A stretch of 64,000 nucleotides of DNA from Onchocerca volvulus (GCA_000499405.2 HG738137.1:23482546-23546545); one strand, 5' to 3'; shown: positions 1 through 12,654, counted from the stretch's first letter. The notes: generated from the letters alone by a model not told the origin. Made by a program: numbers and translations.

Positions 1-2332
1 TGAGAAAAAAAAAAAAAATTTTTGATTTAGAATTCGAATACGATTTCGATTTCGAAACGATTTTCTCGAAGTAAAATTTTCTTCTCTCTCTCTCTTTCTC
101 TTTCTCCCTTTTCATTTATCAAAATATCAGAATTATTCCTTGTTCACTTATTGTAGTGTGACGCAGCAAACAAATGGTCAATAGGTCATCTCCCGGAAGG
201 TGGTTTATTTACATTACCAAAAGGTCATTGTCATAACCTTTTGTCTTAACTCATCCGTTGGTTATTTAATAAACTCCCGATATTTTGATATCAATTCTCA
301 TCTTTTTCTCATTCCTTTTTCCCATACTCTTATGATAACTGTTATCAAATCTTCTCAAACCTTTTTTTTTCCTTGTTCTTTGAACTGAAATTGCCGATAT
401 CATAAAAAGATCCGACAAAAACAAACTGATGTAATTAGAAAAAAAAAAATCATTCATACATAAATATGACTATAAAAATTTAAAATTTATTATTTCACAT
501 TAAATTGTTAATTTATAGGAAAAAATTTGAGCTGTTTTATTATTTTAAGGCAAAAAAAAACGAAAAAGGCTTGGATTTTAAGCTGTTGAAGAAAAAATTG
601 AAAGAGAAAATATTTGAATTTTTTGAAATTTAATTGTTAAAGGAAAAAAAAGCGAAGAAATTTTTTAAGATGATAAATATTGCGAAAAGAAAAAACAATT
701 TATTTTCCTTAAAATTAACCATAATTTGTCAAATTATATTTATATTATGATCTTTTTTTTTTTTTTTTACTTTTTTCTGTTTTAACCATGTGTGAAACTT
801 TAAGATTTAATATCTTGTTGATGAACTTTTCCGAAAAAAAACTAAAAACGAGAAAATTCCGTTTGAATTCTTTTCACATATCTTATAAAATTTTCCCATT
901 AATCTTATGGGAAAAATTTTTTCCTTTTTCTTTTTTCTTATAATGACAAAAAAAAAAAAAACAGAAAAAGATGTCATTAAAAAGAATTATTCCACAAGAA
1001 TGTATGAATAAAAGAAAAATTCTAGTAATTAAATATTTTATGGCAAGAATTTCCGTATTTAAATATTTTACGGAAAGAATTCCGGATGTAATTAACCATA
1101 TTGTTGCATCGCAACATTGTCACGCTTGTAATATGAAATGAAATAAGCAAGAAATGAAGTATTAAATTGAAAAAAAATTGAAAATAAAATTGATTTTATT
1201 ATTTTCAAAAAGTTTTCTGGCAAAACATATATATATATATATATATATACTTTTAATCATAATAATCCATATATGAAATATTATCCATACTAATTATAAT
1301 TACTAAATATAATTAATTTCTGAATTCATGATAGTAAAAAATTTGTAAACAAATATGTAAGTAAACAATGAATGATCACACACTGTACAAGAAGAGAAAA
1401 ACGATAAGTAATTAATTATTCGCTTTGTTTTTATTTTTATTAAAGAAAATTTCGCTGAAATTCGTAATAAATTATTGCATATCATAAATATTAATTTTAA
1501 TAACAAATTATCATTCATTTATCACTTAATCATTTTTTAAATAAAAAACAAACAGATTTTTGAAAAAAATTTAAAACAGAAATGTCACAGTATCGGTATT
1601 TCCATCTTTATTTATATAACCCTAGTTCATTTCTACTTTTCATTATAATTAATTTATTTCATCTAATTAAATCTAATTACTTTCAACGATTACTCATTGA
1701 CCTTATCATTCGGATGGTAATTTTCCTTTGATTCAACTTTTTTTCAATTTTGCTTTTTGTTAATCCTATCTTTTTTTTTTTCTTTTGCACAAAATTTTAG
1801 CATAAGAGTAAATAAAACTTTGAAATTGACGGAAATCGGTTAGATAACAATTAGGTAGCATACGAGTAAATAACTTTAAAATTCACGGAAATTAGTCAGA
1901 TAGCATACGTGTTACGTGACTAATTTCCGTCTATTTCAAAATTATTTACTCGTATCCTAATTTTTGATATTGTATTATATGTTATGGATGTAACCGATTA
2001 CGTAAGCGAACAATGAGAAGTTTTTCAATAATATTTTAAATGAGTAATTTGGGAGAAAAATTGAATCATATGGATACAAGGAAAGTTTTCTTGAACTTAG
2101 CAACTTGAACTTGTCATTGCGGAAATGAAATGAATGTACCGTAAATCAATTATCGAAAGTTTGATGCGATTATTCAATTTGTTAATTTAATGCAATTTTT
2201 CCGTTAATTATTAAATAATAACCAATTGAAAATGGTTGTCAACAATTTTTTGGAAAGCAAAAAAATCTTTGATTTCATTTCTTGACTTAATCTATGAAGA
2301 AATAATGTTAAAGCTTGGGAAAGTAAGGCTAA
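1..2332. other. AT-rich intergenic DNA, no gene seen
   Basis: Very AT-rich sequence with many poly(A)/poly(T) runs and a (TA)n microsatellite at 1227-1249. Short open frames here (for example 200-388 and 1303-1518) are low-complexity and have no family resemblance. A fold-back repeat at 1801-1961 is listed separately. Confidence 0.7.
1801..1961. repeat. Direct repeat plus fold-back (inverted) repeat
   Basis: A unit of roughly 45 bases beginning CATAAGAGTAAATAA at 1801 recurs in direct orientation at 1859 (CATACGAGTAAATAA), a period of 58 bases. The second copy, within the arm 1850-1898, is followed after a short spacer by its approximate reverse complement at 1917-1961. The arms match over about 45 bases with a few differences and a small indel; both carry GACTAATTTCCGT or its complement ACGGAAATTAGTC. 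This would form a long hairpin in single-stranded form. Confidence 0.75.
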
Positions 2333-2605
2333 TTAATAATCTTTCTTAATTCGTATTTCTGTTTTCAACTGTCCATTAGACTCAATTGGACAATTAAGCG
2401 TCCCATCATGATTAGATGATGTTATCAAACTGCTGTTCAATACAGTAGTCTGATAACGTGAATTGGTACGCTGATCTCCTTGATTACACGTTTTTTCCGT
2501 GTCTTCTTCACGTTCTTCCGTCACTGCTTCCAAATATCCATTCGAACAATTCGCACGTACTGCCACAATACATTGATTTAAGTGATTTTGAAGCATTTCA
2601 CAAAC
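2333..2605 (-). CDS. Unrecognised protein, probable terminal exon
   Basis: Minus-strand exon opening after a good acceptor (TTTTTCAG at 2606-2613) and reading in frame from GTT TGT GAA to a stop at 2333, giving 90 residues. It starts VCEMLQNHLNQC, contains an acidic patch (EEREEDTEK) and ends in a hydrophilic Ser/Asn-rich tail. Base composition is clearly richer in G+C than the flanks, as expected of coding sequence. The exon starts in phase 0, which fits the phase-0 donor at the end of the exon at 10857-10177, so the two may belong to one gene with one or more exons unseen between. I do not recognise the family and assign no function. Confidence 0.55.
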   Translation of the reverse strand, partial: VCEMLQNHLNQCIVAVRANCSNGYLEAVTEEREEDTEKTCNQGDQRTNSRYQTTVLNSSLITSSNHDGTLNCPIESNGQLKTEIRIKKDY

Positions 2606-2975
2606 CTGAAAAATTTATAATTTTCTCTTTGTTCTTAATTAAATAGGAACCATTTGAAATTAAAATTTTAAATTAAAAATAAAAAAATTATACATATCTT
2701 TTAAGTGATCATTCATATCATACGTTGTGATCAAACAATTCACGTAATTAATTTTATCAAATTTAGATAATTTATTAATTAAAATTCGAGAAAGATTTTC
2801 TTTACAATTAATTTAAAGTCTCATTTTTTTGATGATTGAATTTAAATGTTATCTTTTCAATGATTTTGATAAATTTGATAATTACAATTCTTATCATGCT
2901 ATTGTTGAAAGATTAAAAATTTAAAAAAAAAAAATCCATTTTTATTATGGACATTTGCAACCTATTAAATATGCA

Positions 2976-3040
2976 CAGTCACATACACACAGACACATAC
3001 ACAACACATACACATACACATTCACACATGCATTCACATA
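2976..3040. repeat. CA-rich microsatellite
   Basis: Imperfect CACATA/CACA dinucleotide-type tract immediately upstream of the LTR-like repeat. The His/Thr-rich frame across it is a by-product of the repeat. Confidence 0.8.
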
Positions 3041-3220
3041 CATACCCTTTGGAACTTCCTACTCAAGAAGTTCCCTTTCAAAAGTTGAAGTTTCAAATTA
3101 TCTGTACTGAAGTAATGTTTACTCAAAATGGCACAACCAACAATCAATTGATTTTGTTTACTTGTTCAATTCTTTTGTTTACAACATCGATTTGGTTTTT
3201 CATCGATGGATCTGACTATT

Positions 3221-3565
3221 TGTGACAAGTTAACAACAACAACAACAACAACATCATTTGTGCCAATCTCTTTGCACTATGCATCTATAAATCTTATGAC
3301 AATAATATTATTGTCATAAATAAGACAAAATCTTGTAACTGGGAAATCAATAGATAACTTCATTCAGGACTAGGCCATCAACGGATAACTTCATTCAGGA
3401 CTAGGCCATCAACGGATAACTTCATTCAGGACTAGGCCATCAGCGGACAACTTCATCCAAGACTATACCATCAAACGACCAGGCTTTCATTCAACAACTA
3501 GGCCATTCAATCATTCTTCTTCTCTCTTCAGTAATTCAATAAATGTAGATTTCAAAAAAAAAAAA
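3221..3565 (+). repeat. LTR-like or retroposed repeat with poly(A) end
   Basis: The segment starts TGTGACAAGTTAACAAC, carries an (AAC)n run (3232-3252), a 26-base perfect palindrome (3294-3319) and a 31-base minisatellite (3353-3480). It ends with AATAAA at 3538-3543, followed after 10 bases by an A-run from 3554. TG...CA ends and an internal polyadenylation signal fit a solo LTR of about 334 bases (3221-3554); the A-run instead fits a retroposed transcript end. No target-site duplication, tRNA primer site or coding domain is visible, so the element type is a guess. Confidence 0.35.
3353..3480 (+). repeat. 31-base minisatellite, about 4 copies
   Basis: Tandem copies start at 3353, 3384, 3415 and 3446. 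The unit contains GATAACTTCATTCAGGACTA followed by GGCCATCAACG. The first three copies are nearly identical and the fourth is degenerate (GGACAACTTCATCCAAGACTA...), with fragments of the unit (CTAGGCCATTCAA) continuing to about 3510. Confidence 0.9.
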
Positions 3566-4556
3566 GTTAAAAAAAGTTACGAATTAAAAAATGAAATAAA
3601 AATATCTGTTAGAAAAGTTGCTGACACTCTTTTTAAGATGTAATCATCTTTTTGCTCTTCATATAGTTTATTTGAATTTAAATTTGAATCTATTTAGATC
3701 ATATCATTTTTGTTAAAGTAAATTAAATAAATTCAAATTACGTCCATTCATGACAAATTACAATAAATTCAAGCCAAATTGCAAGAAATTTGAGCCAAGT
3801 TGAAAATTACCTTTATAATATAGTAAATTGATTAAAATTTTAAAATTCAACAATGAAAATTTCTCTCATAATAGCATAAATTTAGCCATAACATTTACTT
3901 ATAATAACAAGTGAAGAATTTAAAATAGCTGAAATATACATATATATCAGGTTTGAAATACTCATGATTAATTGATTGCGTCATTAATTTGTAATTAATT
4001 AGTTAAGTTGTATCATCATATCAATGATAATTCATTCATCAAATGGATTGAAATATATAAAATTAAAATTCATAGATGTAAAACTTCAACATTTCCATAT
4101 TTGAAATTTATATAAAACTGAATTTCAAAACCTATAAATTTTATTTTGAAATAAATTTTTAGTCAAATACATAAATACTGATTATTATTAGCAAATATAT
4201 AATAAGATGTTAATTTTGAATTTATTGCTATTTTCCAAGTGTCATGCAAAAGAAAGGAAGAAAAATTTAATAATAATGTAAAAAGAAATTGCAAGAAATT
4301 ATAGCAAATAATTGATTAATTCGAAATATTAATTCGAAATTTATCTCTCTCTCCTTCTCCATTCATTTTCATATATTTTTCTTTTCTTTACCATTAAATT
4401 ACCTTTCTGAAAAAAATTTTTCCAAAATATAAGCGAGTAACGTACCAAATAGTAAAATAATGTTTCTTCATATTCATATAGTAATAAAATAAAATTTATT
4501 AGTAACTTTTATTTCTTATTTATTCATTTTTCAATTTTCTTAAAAAATTTAAAAAA

Positions 4557-4780
4557 ATTTGAATGTGAACCATTTTTTCGATCTTATTAGAAATAAAATG
4601 CAAACAAAAAAGACCGATCTGATATTTTTTCAGATTTAAATAGAAAAAAAGAAATGATATTTGAAAAAAAAGGTTCACATTTAAACTTTTCGATCTTGAG
4701 ACTTTTCAGTACTTCATATATTAATTTAACTGATTCATAAAATTAAAGTAATTTGTGAAGTACAGAAAAGTTCCAAGATT
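4557..4780. repeat. Nested inverted repeats
   Basis: Outer pair: AATGTGAACC near 4562 and GGTTCACATT near 4672. Second hairpin: the arm 4692-4716 (containing ACTTTTCAGTACTTCA) pairs with 4756-4780 (containing TGAAGTACAGAAAAGT), roughly 25-base arms with a few mismatches and a 39-base loop. Confidence 0.7.
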
Positions 4781-6869
4781 CAAGAAATTTTTTAAATCTT
4801 GAAATTTTCCAGTATTTTTTCCGTATCGGTAAAAATTCTACCATCACTGGGAAAAAAAATAGGCCTGAAATTTGCTATTATAACATGCTCTTCTAAATAT
4901 TCATAAAAATAGTTTTCGTATAGAAATTGTTAATTTGATAAGTATGATTATTTTGATAAAAAAGGAAAGGAAATTTTTTTATTTATTCACATACGCTTAA
5001 TGTTTTGTAAAGTGAAAAACAAAAATTTATTCAGAATTTAATAAATTTAAATAACATTTTGAAATTATTTCTGTAAGTTCAACGAATGGAAAGATCATTT
5101 TACTGAAATAATCGAATTTGTCAGGAAGAAATGCTTATCATTATTATCAAAGAAATCCTTTTTATAATCAAGTGATTAAGACAATATTTTTTTTTGTAAA
5201 CTATGGCTTAGTAAAATTCTTCCTGAAGTATAACTAAAACATAAATGAAATTGAAAAATCACTTTAAAATTTAAACTAAAAAGAAAAAGACAATTGGCAA
5301 CAATTGAAGAGTTAAATTAAATTAGACTAAATTTATCAAATTAAATTAAATTTAGAAAAAAATTTTTAACCGTTACAGTAACCTTCGAATAGTTTGAACT
5401 TCTCGAATTTCAACTTTCATCCAAATAATTTTCATCTTATTAATAAGATATCATAATTGTTCTTGATTAACATAAGCATAAAAACTTCTACGTAAAATAT
5501 ATTGTCAGAATTTCAAAGAAATAGAAAAAAAGTTGGAAAATTTTACATCTTTTAGTTGTTTAAAATTTTTTCATTTCTCTTCAAAAGTAACATTTTCTTT
5601 ACACATTTTCTTTTCATTCACTAAAATTTTGCTCACCGCCAAATTTTACACATTTTATTTGCGACAGAAAAAATAATTTACATTTTTATAACTTTTTCTT
5701 TTTTATTTGCAAAAAAAGTTTTTCCTTGAAAATTTTTTTTTTTTAATTTTGGAAATAATTTTCAAGTTATATCTTAGTTGATTGACAAAATTTGTTAAAG
5801 AAGAAATGAAAGAAAAGTAAACGAACGAAAGAAAAAAAATAAGAGAAATATTATGAAAAAAAAAAAAAATGAAATGAAATTTTTTTGTCACAATAATTAG
5901 AATTTGAAGGTCGATTTGAATTAGATATTTTAAAATTCACGAAAAAATTTTTGATCGAGCAGACTTGAAATTGAACTTTAGGCTAAATTTTCTAATGTTT
6001 TTTAAAACTTTCGTAAGTTTAAATTGATATTAAAATCCAAAAAAAAAACTTTTTTTTCCTTTAACTCTGTGCAGTAAAATTCTGATAAGAAATTTTTAAT
6101 ATTGCATATATATTTATAATTTGAAAGTAGTGTTGCATAAAATTTTCAAATTGATTGATTTTTAAATCGTGCAAAAAAAATCACTGTTTTTTTAGTAAAA
6201 ATTAGTAAAATTTATTATTCATTTTATTCTAAAAATGAATAACAAATTTTGCTAATTTTCACAAATTTTATGCTCGATAATTTTAAAAAGGATAATAGAT
6301 TTTGCTAATTTTTACGAATTTCATGATCGATAATTTAGAAGAGAGGAAGCGAAAATTTGTATTTCTTTTCTTTGACAATTAAATTAAAGCAAACGATGGC
6401 CAATTAAGTTTTATTTCAGAGATTTTCTCTTCTTCTTTCATTAAGCATAAAATTAAGCTTTTTAAACGCTGAAAGACTAAAATTACTTCTTTTAAAAAGC
6501 TTTTAAGCACTAGAAAATAATATTGATTATTCGCTTGGCATAAATTTTTTAGTATTAAACGGAAAAAAAAGTCCTTTAAAAACAGATTTAATGTTTTCAA
6601 AGTGAATGAAAATCGACAAATTGCTGTCTTGAAAACCATTAAAGTCATTTTCATTATTTAATTTACTTCCGTTTTGCTCAATTCAGTTTATTTTACAGAA
6701 CACAAATTAATAACTAATTGAAGTGATAATATGGGAAAATAAATCGAAAAAAAAAAATTTAATTCGTGACATTATTGATTTCACAATTTATTTTTAAATT
6801 TATTTCTTCTTTAGCAATTAAATGTTTCTTAAAAAATATGAATTTTGCAAAATTTGAAATCAACAAACA

Positions 6870-7004
6870 TTCATTTCCTTCAATGCATTCAAAAAAATTT
6901 TGTAGTTTATAATGAAATTTATTCATTTTAATTTTTTCTTCAGTAGTCAGACGATTGTGAGGAATTTGAACTTTATGAGGTGATTGTCCTCCTTCACTAT
7001 TCAA
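6870..7004 (-). other. Weak candidate internal exon
   Basis: After a TTTTTGAATAG acceptor-like site, a minus-strand frame reads EGGQSPHKVQIPHNRLTTEE and continues KIKMNKFHYKLQNFFECIEGNE, a more protein-like composition than surrounding frames. Its required entry phase (2) does not join directly to the phase-0 donor at 10177, and its possible donors do not match the phase-0 acceptor at 2605. It could be part of the unrecognised gene only if further exons exist, and may be chance. Confidence 0.2.
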
Positions 7005-7255
7005 AAAGAAGGATTTTGTAATGATTTCTATTTATAATAAAATATTAATGTGATATATAATAAGATTCATTTCTACTTTTTTTTCTCCTCAAAAAATTTT
7101 TGAGAAATTTGAAAATTTGAATTTTGCGACTTTTTTTTTTTTCTTTTTCTTCTTTCCCTCGAAATTGAAAGATTTAATTTGAGTAAATAAACAAAAGGTG
7201 AAAGAATTTTTCGTAGGAAGAAAAGCAATAAAAAGATACAATTTAGCACATAAAG

Positions 7256-7279
7256 TTCGGTTCGGTTCGGTTCGGTTCC
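7256..7279 (+). repeat. (TTCGG)n short tandem repeat
   Basis: Four to five copies of GGTTC/TTCGG in a row, followed by a purine-rich stretch relatively high in G+C (7290-7440). The 69-residue frame starting at 7290 has no recognisable homology. Confidence 0.85.
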
Positions 7280-8612
7280 ATTTTATGGGGTGACGATAGA
7301 AAAGGTGAAGAAAAGAAGTGATCGATCCGATCCGATTAGAAAAACCAATAAATCATTCGGTAAAAAGCTACAAGGACGAAGAGAGGAAAAGAGAGATTTG
7401 AAAGGAGTAGTACTATCGATCGGTAAATTGAAAGAAATACTATCATCAAATTGCCTATCCTATCCTACCCTATTCATCTATCATTCCTTTCATTTTTGAT
7501 ATTAATAAGATATATTGCTGAAAATACTTTATTATACAAAAGAAGGATGAATTATATTCATAATTCAATTCAAAAATAAGTAATTCAAATGTATTATTAA
7601 TTATTAATTATTTACGATAATTATGGTATCAAAAAAAAGCGAGAGAAAAAAGTTAATTTTATGCAAAGAAATGAAATAAAATAGACCATATGCTAGAATT
7701 AATTAATTTAAAAAAAAAAAAAAATTCGAAGATACAAAATTTTTTTTCAAATTGCAAATTTAATTTATTATAATTTTCGCATCTGTTTAGTTGGATAAAT
7801 AATTAATGTTTTGCTTGAATTTTACAATTTTTTCATATTTTTTCAATCTTTTTTTTTCTTGATTTCATTTTTGATATGTTATATGATAATAATAAATATA
7901 TTGTATATATATTAGTTCTTTTTTCTTTTATTCATAGCAAATTAAATTTTCTTCTTTTTTTTCGAATTAATTCATTTTTTTTTCGTCAAATGAGGTCAAT
8001 TATTGCGGATGAGATCATTTTTTGATATCCAAATGAATCAAATCAGCAAATTACAACGGAAATTTGCAAACAATCAAATTTATTCACTTATTTATCGTAA
8101 AAAGTAGTTGAAGTTTCAAAAGTTGATTATCTCATTTTAAGTTAAAATTTTGAAAGAAAAGAAAAGAATTATTCCGTCCTTTTTGTGAAAGTTTAATTAA
8201 TTAGCTGTTAGCTGAATGAAATTTTTCCATTCTTTTGGAGAATCTTTTTTTACGCTATCCCTTTTGAAATTCATTTATCCATTTTCCCAATTTTTTTTTC
8301 TTTGTTTCATTTAGTTAAATGAATCGAACAAAACATTCCAATTGATTGAAAATTTTGATCTGAAATTTTCGCACAAACAAATTTTGCCCCTTTCTTTTGA
8401 TATTCGTCATTTTTGCTTCGCAACAATTTGAAATACAATCTGTCATAATTTATAACATTAATAAATGATCGATCGATTAGGCGAAACATGTGGTTATTGT
8501 TATTTTGAAATTGCAAGTAAACAGGCCAATTCAAAATGACAAATTAGCTTTTGACCATTGGGAAAGTGCTTTTGAATTTATCTGTTTATCAAAACAAAGA
8601 TAATAATTGATG

Positions 8613-8648
8613 GCTCTCTCTCCCTCTTTCTCTCTCTCTCTCTCTCCC
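8613..8648 (+). repeat. (TC)n microsatellite
   Basis: Interrupted CT dinucleotide tract in AT-rich DNA. Confidence 0.85.
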
Positions 8649-10176
8649 TTATTGTACTATTTCATTTCTATTATATAAACTATAATATAAACTATTAATT
8701 TTATTATTACATCATATATAGATTGATAGTAATAATAATTATGAACTATCAGGTGGATAAAATATAATACTAATATCTGAATTGCAAAAATTACGCATAA
8801 TAATATAATCAGAATTCAAAAATAAAATCTTATATCGAAAATGTCAGCAATTTCCTTCGTATTTTATGTACCAATATAAATGTTCACTTGAGTGTATTAT
8901 CAAATTACATAACTATTTTGTTGAAACTAAGATGGTTTCCAACCTTCGTAAAAAAATGATTGAATCAAGTATTGCCTAAAATGCTATAGAAATTTATAAT
9001 AATTTTATGGAAAATTTGTCGGAAATTATTCGATAATGAAAAAATGGCTAAATTAATTCCGTTCATTTTCATTTCTGTTTTATTTGGTATTGATATCGAT
9101 TATTATATATATTATATATAGATTATTTCACTTTTATTATATGCATATTATAATTAACAATATTTAATTAGTTTAGGATAAGATCAAAAAGATTTGAATC
9201 AAATCAAAAAAAAAAAAAAATGAAATCAAGAATTACTTTCAACTTTTCTACTTTGATTTTAATTAACTAATTAAAGAAAAAATTGGCCTCTAATTAACAA
9301 AAACAGTAAATGTTAGGCTAATAAAAGTTTATTCATAAGAAAGAATTATCTCTTGAATGCAGATTTATTCAAAAAATTTCAATGTATTTCAACTCAATGT
9401 ATCCTAGCAATTTCCGTAGTTGGTTCAAGCTTGTTTTAAATTTTAATTAATTAATCCAAAAAAGAAAAAAGGTTATGGAATGAGGTCAAGAGAATAACAC
9501 CGATAAGTAAAATAAATATGCAAAAATAAACAAATTAATGAAAAATTCTGAATTTAAAATACAGTTTTTTTTTAAACAGTTAATTAAAATTAAAAATAGG
9601 AAACTTGGAAATAACAATTGGAAATAAATAAAAATTTTTATCGATTTTGAATAAAAGATATATAAGCAAGATATGAATTGAATATGAGTGAAAAATTCTC
9701 ATGGATTAAATGAAATTAAAACGAAATAATTCTCTTGGCTTAAATAAGCTTAGCTTTTGGCTCACATGCGTAAATTGACTGTTAAATGCAATTAGCTGAA
9801 ACTAATTTGAAGCTTACAAACGTCCCATCTGGTAGTGGCCATTTGTCAAATTTTCTCCCTTGTGAATTAAATTGTAATTATGTACAATTTGAATAAATCT
9901 GTTTCAAAATTAAATTATTCATTGATTAGTAAAATTCGTCTGTAAAAAAACTCTTAATTTTAATCATTTATATTTCTATGAAAAAAAAATTTAATTAAAA
10001 AAAGGTTAATTTAAGGAAAAAGTTAAAAGGTTGACAAAGTTTATTTACATTTAATTTGAATTCATAAATAATTTAATTTTCATTTTATTTCTATTTTCCC
10101 AACTTTCTATTTGATGATTGCAATATTTCTACTTGATAATATACAAGAAATTTCGAAGATTCTAAAAAACAGAAAC

Positions 10177-10857
10177 CTTAAGAGAATCATGAAGCATCGC
10201 ATCGTATACTGTAGCATCAAAAAGACAATTATCCAATGATCGTGCAGCAAAATTACTGGTATCAACGACGGCGTGTTTTGGGATTGATCGGGCTACCCGA
10301 GGTTGTGTATCAGCTAAAGTTTCCAATGCTTCCATGAGATATCCCGGATCTGAGTGATTATTCATCGTATCAACCGAATAAGCCTTTTTTGACATCAGTA
10401 ATATCGGACTTTTATCAGTTATGGCACGACTTTCGCTTCGTGATCGATTATTATGTGATAAAATATCCGAATTTTCGGTACTGATATGCTGATACATACG
10501 AGAATTTTGATAATATCGCTTGCGATCCGGAAATGCGAAGTCAGTTTTTGGTTGTTGTTGTTGAAGTAATGACTGATGTGATAATTGAAATTCCTTGGCC
10601 CAACTTGTACTTGCTGATTCCAATGGTACCATTAACATTTCCGAATTTTCTAAATTATCGTAACCATTGGTATGAGTAATATTTGTAGGTTTTCGCCCAG
10701 GTTTTTGTCCATTTTTTAAAAATCGTACATTCGACGTAGAAGTGATCGTTTTATTATCATCTAATGATTCCGTAATATTTCGATTTATTCGTTTTTTCCG
10801 TGAAAATAATGACAAAAATGAGGAATTTTTCGCAGAAGGAATATCATCAGGTGACAT
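10177..10857 (-). CDS. Unrecognised protein, probable first coding exon
   Basis: Minus-strand exon with an ATG at 10857 (an in-frame TAA lies two codons upstream) and 227 codons ending at a donor, CTTAAG|GTTTCT, phase 0. The protein starts MSPDDIPSAKNSSFLSLFSR with a basic patch (RKKR), has a polyglutamine-like LLQQQQPK stretch near residue 100, many Ser/Asn residues, and a more ordered C-terminal part (GYLMEALETLADTQPRVARS). There is no signal peptide or membrane span. Composition suggests a largely disordered cytoplasmic or nuclear protein, but the family is not recognised. It is probably continued by exon 2605-2333 on the same strand. Codon use and local G+C support it as a real exon. Confidence 0.65.
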
Positions 10858-12654
10858 GACTTATCTTTTTTTGAGAGGGAGAGAGAGAGAGAGAAATTCG
10901 CAGAAATTCCAGAAAATATCAAATATCAAGAAGTAATACAATCCCGTATAATTGATAATGATACCGGTATCGAATAAAAGTTCAGAAATCTGAAAAAAAA
11001 CAACAACAAAAGCTTGAAGTTATCAAAAATACAAAATTGATCATTGCATTGATATGTTATTTTCGGAATAATAGTTTAATATTTTTAATATAAACTTGTG
11101 GAATTATGAGAAATTTTTGCTGATAATGGAGAAATCCAGTAATGAAATTTGAAATAATGTAATAATGAAATTGAATGAAATAATGGAATAATGAAATTTA
11201 AACATATTCACTTAAATTAAATATAATTTAATAAAACTGTGCAGTTGGTAGCTGGAAACAAAAAAAAAAAAAAAAAAAAAAAAAAATGGTGGAAAAACAT
11301 TTGGTGTGAAAAATTTTAAAAAGTTGAGCAAATGAACTTTTTTTATCGGTAATACTTTTAATAATCAAACATCCGTTGAAAAATTCGAAAATTTTTACCA
11401 GAAATTCACTGATATTTCCTAAACTTATTTTAAATGACAACTTTTCTGCTAAATCAGTGATAATATGAAAAACAATTTTGTCTAAAAAATTATATATTAT
11501 TAGATAATAAATAAAAAGTATTGAAAGTATTGAAATATGGATCAAAAAACTTTAAAGACACTCATCATCTTGTTTTAACCTACAAAACATGAATAATTCA
11601 AATAATTTGTCGGATGGTCAATTATTCTACTGATTAAGTCAGTAGAATCAATAATCAATTCGAAATTGAAATATGGATCAAGAGCTTTACGAATATCTAT
11701 CATACCTACAAAACATAAATAATCCGAATAATTTATCAGAAAGATAAATAGTCAATAAGATTATTGATTCTATTGATTTCGAACTGATCAGAACATCGCT
11801 TACAAAAGTAATCAGAGTTTTCAAATGCATTAATTATCGATCTAGCAGTACCGGAATATTATATTAAACACTCAAGAAGGATTCACGGATGCCAATACTA
11901 AACTTTTCCATTTATTTCAAAAAATAAGAAATTAAGAAAATCCCAAAATATAAATTACGCAAATTAAACTATTTCTTTTATATTCATTGAAAAAAGAAAT
12001 CGAAATATACAACAGAAGAGCATTTCGAAATGGATGTTTGAATCGAAATAGAAGTTTTCATTACTCAAAATTTAAAAAGTAGATTTCGAACAAATTTTGC
12101 ATTTTAGTTTGAATTCTCAGTGGAAATCACAGAATAGTTGAAATGATCCGTCCGAGTTGGTTCATTACAATGACATGAGCGATATTAATCACATATATTC
12201 ATAACAAAATGAGCGAAAGAGAGAAATCAAATAAATTCGACTCGCAATCACAATTATGTGGTATTAATCCAATGTTCAATTGCATTGGAATGGCCAACAA
12301 TATTTGTCTGTTTGTGTAATTATATTGAAAAATAACAAACTTTCAAAGAATCAAAAATATAAATGTTATTAAAAATTGCAAATTGAAAATTCAAAATTAA
12401 TTTTTCCTTTTTTTTGAAATAAAACTAAAAATTGAAGTAAGAAAATGAAGATTCATTGATTATTAATTTATTTAAATTCTATCTCAAGCATTTTATTAAA
12501 ATTAAATTCATTTTTCCTCATATATAAATAATGATCTTTTCCTAACTGTTGCATTTGAGAAATAAAATAATACTTAAGAATTCCACTCTAGACAGATTTT
12601 ATCGACAGATTTGAAGAGACCGAAAAGAAAGAAGAAGAAAGCATTCATAATCTC

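Larger units (their letters stand above)
2606..10176. other. Probable long intron or intergenic DNA
   Basis: A 7.6 kb AT-rich stretch between the two exons of the unrecognised minus-strand gene. It holds the LTR-like repeat (3221-3565), fold-back repeats (4557-4780), a TTCGG-type tandem repeat (7256-7279), a (TC)n tract (8613-8648) and one weak exon candidate (7004-6870). No convincing complete gene was seen in it. Confidence 0.5.

Noticed and set aside
2947..3225. 92-residue plus-strand frame starting in CA repeat
   Set aside because: The N-terminal half is microsatellite, and the remainder shows no family resemblance or splice continuation.
7290..7499. 69-residue basic frame after the TTCGG repeat
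   Set aside because: Lys/Arg-rich because the DNA is purine-rich; no partner exons or homology.
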